From NCBI RefSeq assembly GCF_011077955.1, contig NZ_JAALBX010000022.1:1-42382 (forward strand): DNA of 42,382 nt. The letters are read 5' to 3'. The notes beneath the pieces were generated by a model. It ran no database searches and was not told the DNA's origin. It was given only the letters and a program-made list of their open reading frames with translations. Both the position numbers and the translations under genes were made by a program. The number at the start of each line of letters is the position of its first letter. Within the stretch, counting starts at the first letter, position 1. The stretch is from Citrobacter freundii. GTDB taxonomy: Bacteria; Pseudomonadota; Gammaproteobacteria; Enterobacterales; Enterobacteriaceae. Of the stretch, positions 41,145-42,382 are shown one piece after another.

Positions 41145-41291
41145 TCACGCGAGCCCCAGGCCCGCGTAAACCTGAGTCATAAACTGCTGCCAGTGCTCCA
41201 GCTTCAGGGCCGGGACGCGGGCGCTTCCTTTCGTTCTTAAGTCGTTTACAAACGCTTTCGCCTGTGCGACGATTTGCGGGTCGAAATTCAT
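41145..41291 (-). CDS. 48-residue leading-region protein
   Basis: ATG 41291 has GAGG 8 bases upstream and opens MNFDPQIVAQAKAFVNDLRT, continuing to YAGLGLA. It looks like a small helical protein. A longer frame upstream passes through a hairpin and is unlikely. I do not recognise a family. Its place between two leading-region genes on the same strand suggests one transcript. Confidence 0.6.
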   Translation of the reverse strand: MNFDPQIVAQAKAFVNDLRTKGSARVPALKLEHWQQFMTQVYAGLGLA

Positions 41292-41361
41292 AGATTTATC
41301 CTCTACTGAAATTTGATGGTTGCCGGGTCTTACGTTCCTAGGCGTTAACCCGGCGGGAATG

Positions 41362-41384
41362 AGCAGGCGTAAGCCTGCTTTTTT
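41362..41384 (+). terminator. Hairpin with T-run (terminator on the plus strand)
   Basis: AGCAGGC (41362-41368) pairs with GCCTGCT (41373-41379) around GTAA, followed by six T to 41384 on the plus strand. The minus-strand gene at 41384 ends exactly here, so on that strand the hairpin follows the stop but without a T-run. It blocks antisense reading into that gene. Confidence 0.55.
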
Positions 41385-41740
41385 CATTTCTGGCTGTCGT
41401 TGTCCCGGTAAAACACCTCCTTAACGCGCTGCACGATCTGCGCGTGGTTCATGTTGCTGTAATCACGCATACGGTAATAACGGATGCCGATGCGGGTAAA
41501 AATTTCAGTCACGTTCCCGCAGTACATTTCCGCGCTCATAAACGTTTCACTTTCCCCGTTATCACCGGATGCCCAGTTGAGCGGGTACATACGCCCCAGC
41601 GCATCGTGAAAACGATGAACATCAATTTCTTCGGGCGCTTTTACTGCCATTCTTTCGCGGCCCATCCAGTAAGCCCGCTCGGCTTCGGCGCTGGCGTTAA
41701 TCGCCGGATAACGTAATGATTCAGTGATGTGTGTAAGCAT
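41384..41740 (-). CDS. 118-residue leading-region protein of unknown function
   Basis: GGAG stands 6 bases before ATG 41740, which opens MLTHITESLRYPAINASAEA. The protein is soluble and helical, with a charged C-terminus (VQRVKEVFYRDNDSQK). Start codons further upstream lie in the neighbouring gene's sequence and have no support. I do not recognise the family; small soluble proteins of this kind are common in plasmid leading regions. Confidence 0.7.
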   Translation of the reverse strand: MLTHITESLRYPAINASAEAERAYWMGRERMAVKAPEEIDVHRFHDALGRMYPLNWASGDNGESETFMSAEMYCGNVTEIFTRIGIRYYRMRDYSNMNHAQIVQRVKEVFYRDNDSQK

Positions 41741-41764
41741 GGTTTTCTCCTTCGGGTTGGTTAA

Positions 41765-41780
41765 GGCGGCGCAGGCCGCC
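41765..41780. other. GC-rich hairpin between two leading-region genes
   Basis: GGCGGC (41765-41770) pairs with GCCGCC (41775-41780) around GCAG. It lies 15 bases after the stop of the 42164 gene and upstream of the 41740 gene, one of several such hairpins at gene junctions here. Confidence 0.5.
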
Positions 41781-41795
41781 AGGCTAAACGTTGTG

Positions 41796-42164
41796 TCAGT
41801 AATCGCGGGCCAGTTCGGCCATGAGTTCATCACAGTCATTGTGTGCCTGTTGCTCATGAGCCAGCGTTAAGGAATATCCACGGCGGGCGGCGGCCCCCAT
41901 AAAGACCGGGCGGTCTTTTACCGGTAATTTTTCGAGATAACCCATTGCCGCCCCTAACAGACGGGATTCAAAAATTTCGTAATGCAGACCACATCCCCGG
42001 TTCGCCTGTGCCTCCATTCGGATAAGCACCACATCAGCGCGGATCACATCAAACGCATTTGATGAATGAAGGTTGCGGATAAAGCCATCAGTCCGCAGAC
42101 ATGATTTTTCACCCCATCTTTCGGAAGATTCGGGAGCGGCGGTTTTGACGTTCTGTGTGTGCAT
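41796..42164 (-). CDS. 122-residue leading-region protein, N-terminus encoded by the direct repeat
   Basis: The first 17 residues, MHTQNVKTAAPESSERW, are identical to those of the 39557 gene because they lie in the long direct repeat. The rest, from GEKSCLRTDG through a helical region to ELMAELARDY, is unrelated. An internal ATG at about residue 49 (MEAQANRGCGLHYEI) could be the ancestral start, with the first part gained by fusion to the repeat. Function unknown. Confidence 0.65.
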   Translation of the reverse strand: MHTQNVKTAAPESSERWGEKSCLRTDGFIRNLHSSNAFDVIRADVVLIRMEAQANRGCGLHYEIFESRLLGAAMGYLEKLPVKDRPVFMGAAARRGYSLTLAHEQQAHNDCDELMAELARDY

Positions 42165-42382
42165 TCTGGTTGTCCCCTTTTCTGGTGGTTAAGTCATCTC
42201 TCGGTGAGTTCTCTCGCGGCGAAGGGCAAAGGAGCAACGCCGCAGGGAGGAGCGCAGGGGGCGGAGACAAAAAGTTTTTGCAGCCTTTCGCAAAAAGTTT
42301 TTGGCGGAGTTCATTTCACCCCTTGTGCGACGACAAGGCGGTGCTACGAACAGCCCTCCGCGTGAGAACGACCGGGAGATGG
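42113..42382 (-). repeat. Long direct repeat, copy 2 (cut by the window end)
   Basis: It is nearly identical to 39506-39776: G for A and T for C single changes and one missing T in the hairpin segment. The match reaches the last base, so the repeat may be longer. It gives the 42164 gene its upstream region, ribosome site and first 17 codons. Confidence 0.85.

Overview
The window is a stretch of a large F-type conjugative plasmid from the Enterobacterales. Klebsiella/Enterobacter-like IncF plasmids are the best guess from recalled gene order and protein sequence; no database search was possible. The evidence is a nearly complete F-type transfer (tra) operon on the minus strand, a recognisable F-like oriT with nic site, a P19/VirB1-like lytic transglycosylase beside it, and the start of a leading region whose genes point back toward oriT.

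Left end (1-5.9 kb): the left end of an IS1-family element cut by the window edge (1-147), a tyrosine recombinase (395-1378, +), a GFA-family zinc-binding protein (1581-2009, -), and an AT-rich two-gene operon (5589-2471, -). That operon is the most interesting item. Its first gene encodes a 106-residue protein with a hydrophobic N-terminal helix and a glycine-rich C-terminal motif. Its second encodes a 930-residue protein carrying nearly the same motif at its N-terminus. This is the layout expected for an amyloid-signalling effector/receptor pair (RHIM/PP-like 'BASS' motifs), probably a defence or cell-suicide module. Palindromic repeats flank it, and it sits where the F tra operon would continue into traX and finO.

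Transfer operon (5.9-36 kb, minus strand, read from high to low coordinates): traA, traL, traE, traK, traB, traV, traC, trbI, traW, four small non-F genes, traU, trbC, traN, traF, a traQ-like gene, trbB, trbJ, trbF, traH, traG, traS, traT, traD, traI. Many junctions are ATGA overlaps. F genes traP, trbD, trbG, traR, trbE, trbA and artA are absent. TraG carries four 55-residue tandem repeats not expected in F TraG. TrbB has C-x-x-S where a thioredoxin C-x-x-C is expected. Strong hairpins separate traS from traT.

Control region and oriT (36-37.9 kb): a tandem ribbon-helix-helix regulator (TraY/Arc-like) is encoded on the plus strand, divergent from traA and convergent with traM, and no traJ is seen. 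A CRP-like site lies in the divergent promoter region. Upstream of traM are a 26-bp palindrome, seven repeats on an exact 23-bp period, and the oriT hairpin with its nic sequence. The transferred strand would begin at about 37678 and run rightward, so the tra genes enter last.

Leading region (37.9-42.4 kb): a lytic transglycosylase (+), then minus-strand genes for a DUF932 protein, a DNA-methylase-like protein lacking an evident NPPY motif, and several small proteins, separated by GC-rich hairpins. A direct repeat of at least 270 bp (39506-39776 and 42113-42382) supplies upstream region, ribosome site and the same first 17 codons to two different genes. It is a good candidate for a single-stranded-DNA promoter of the Frpo type.
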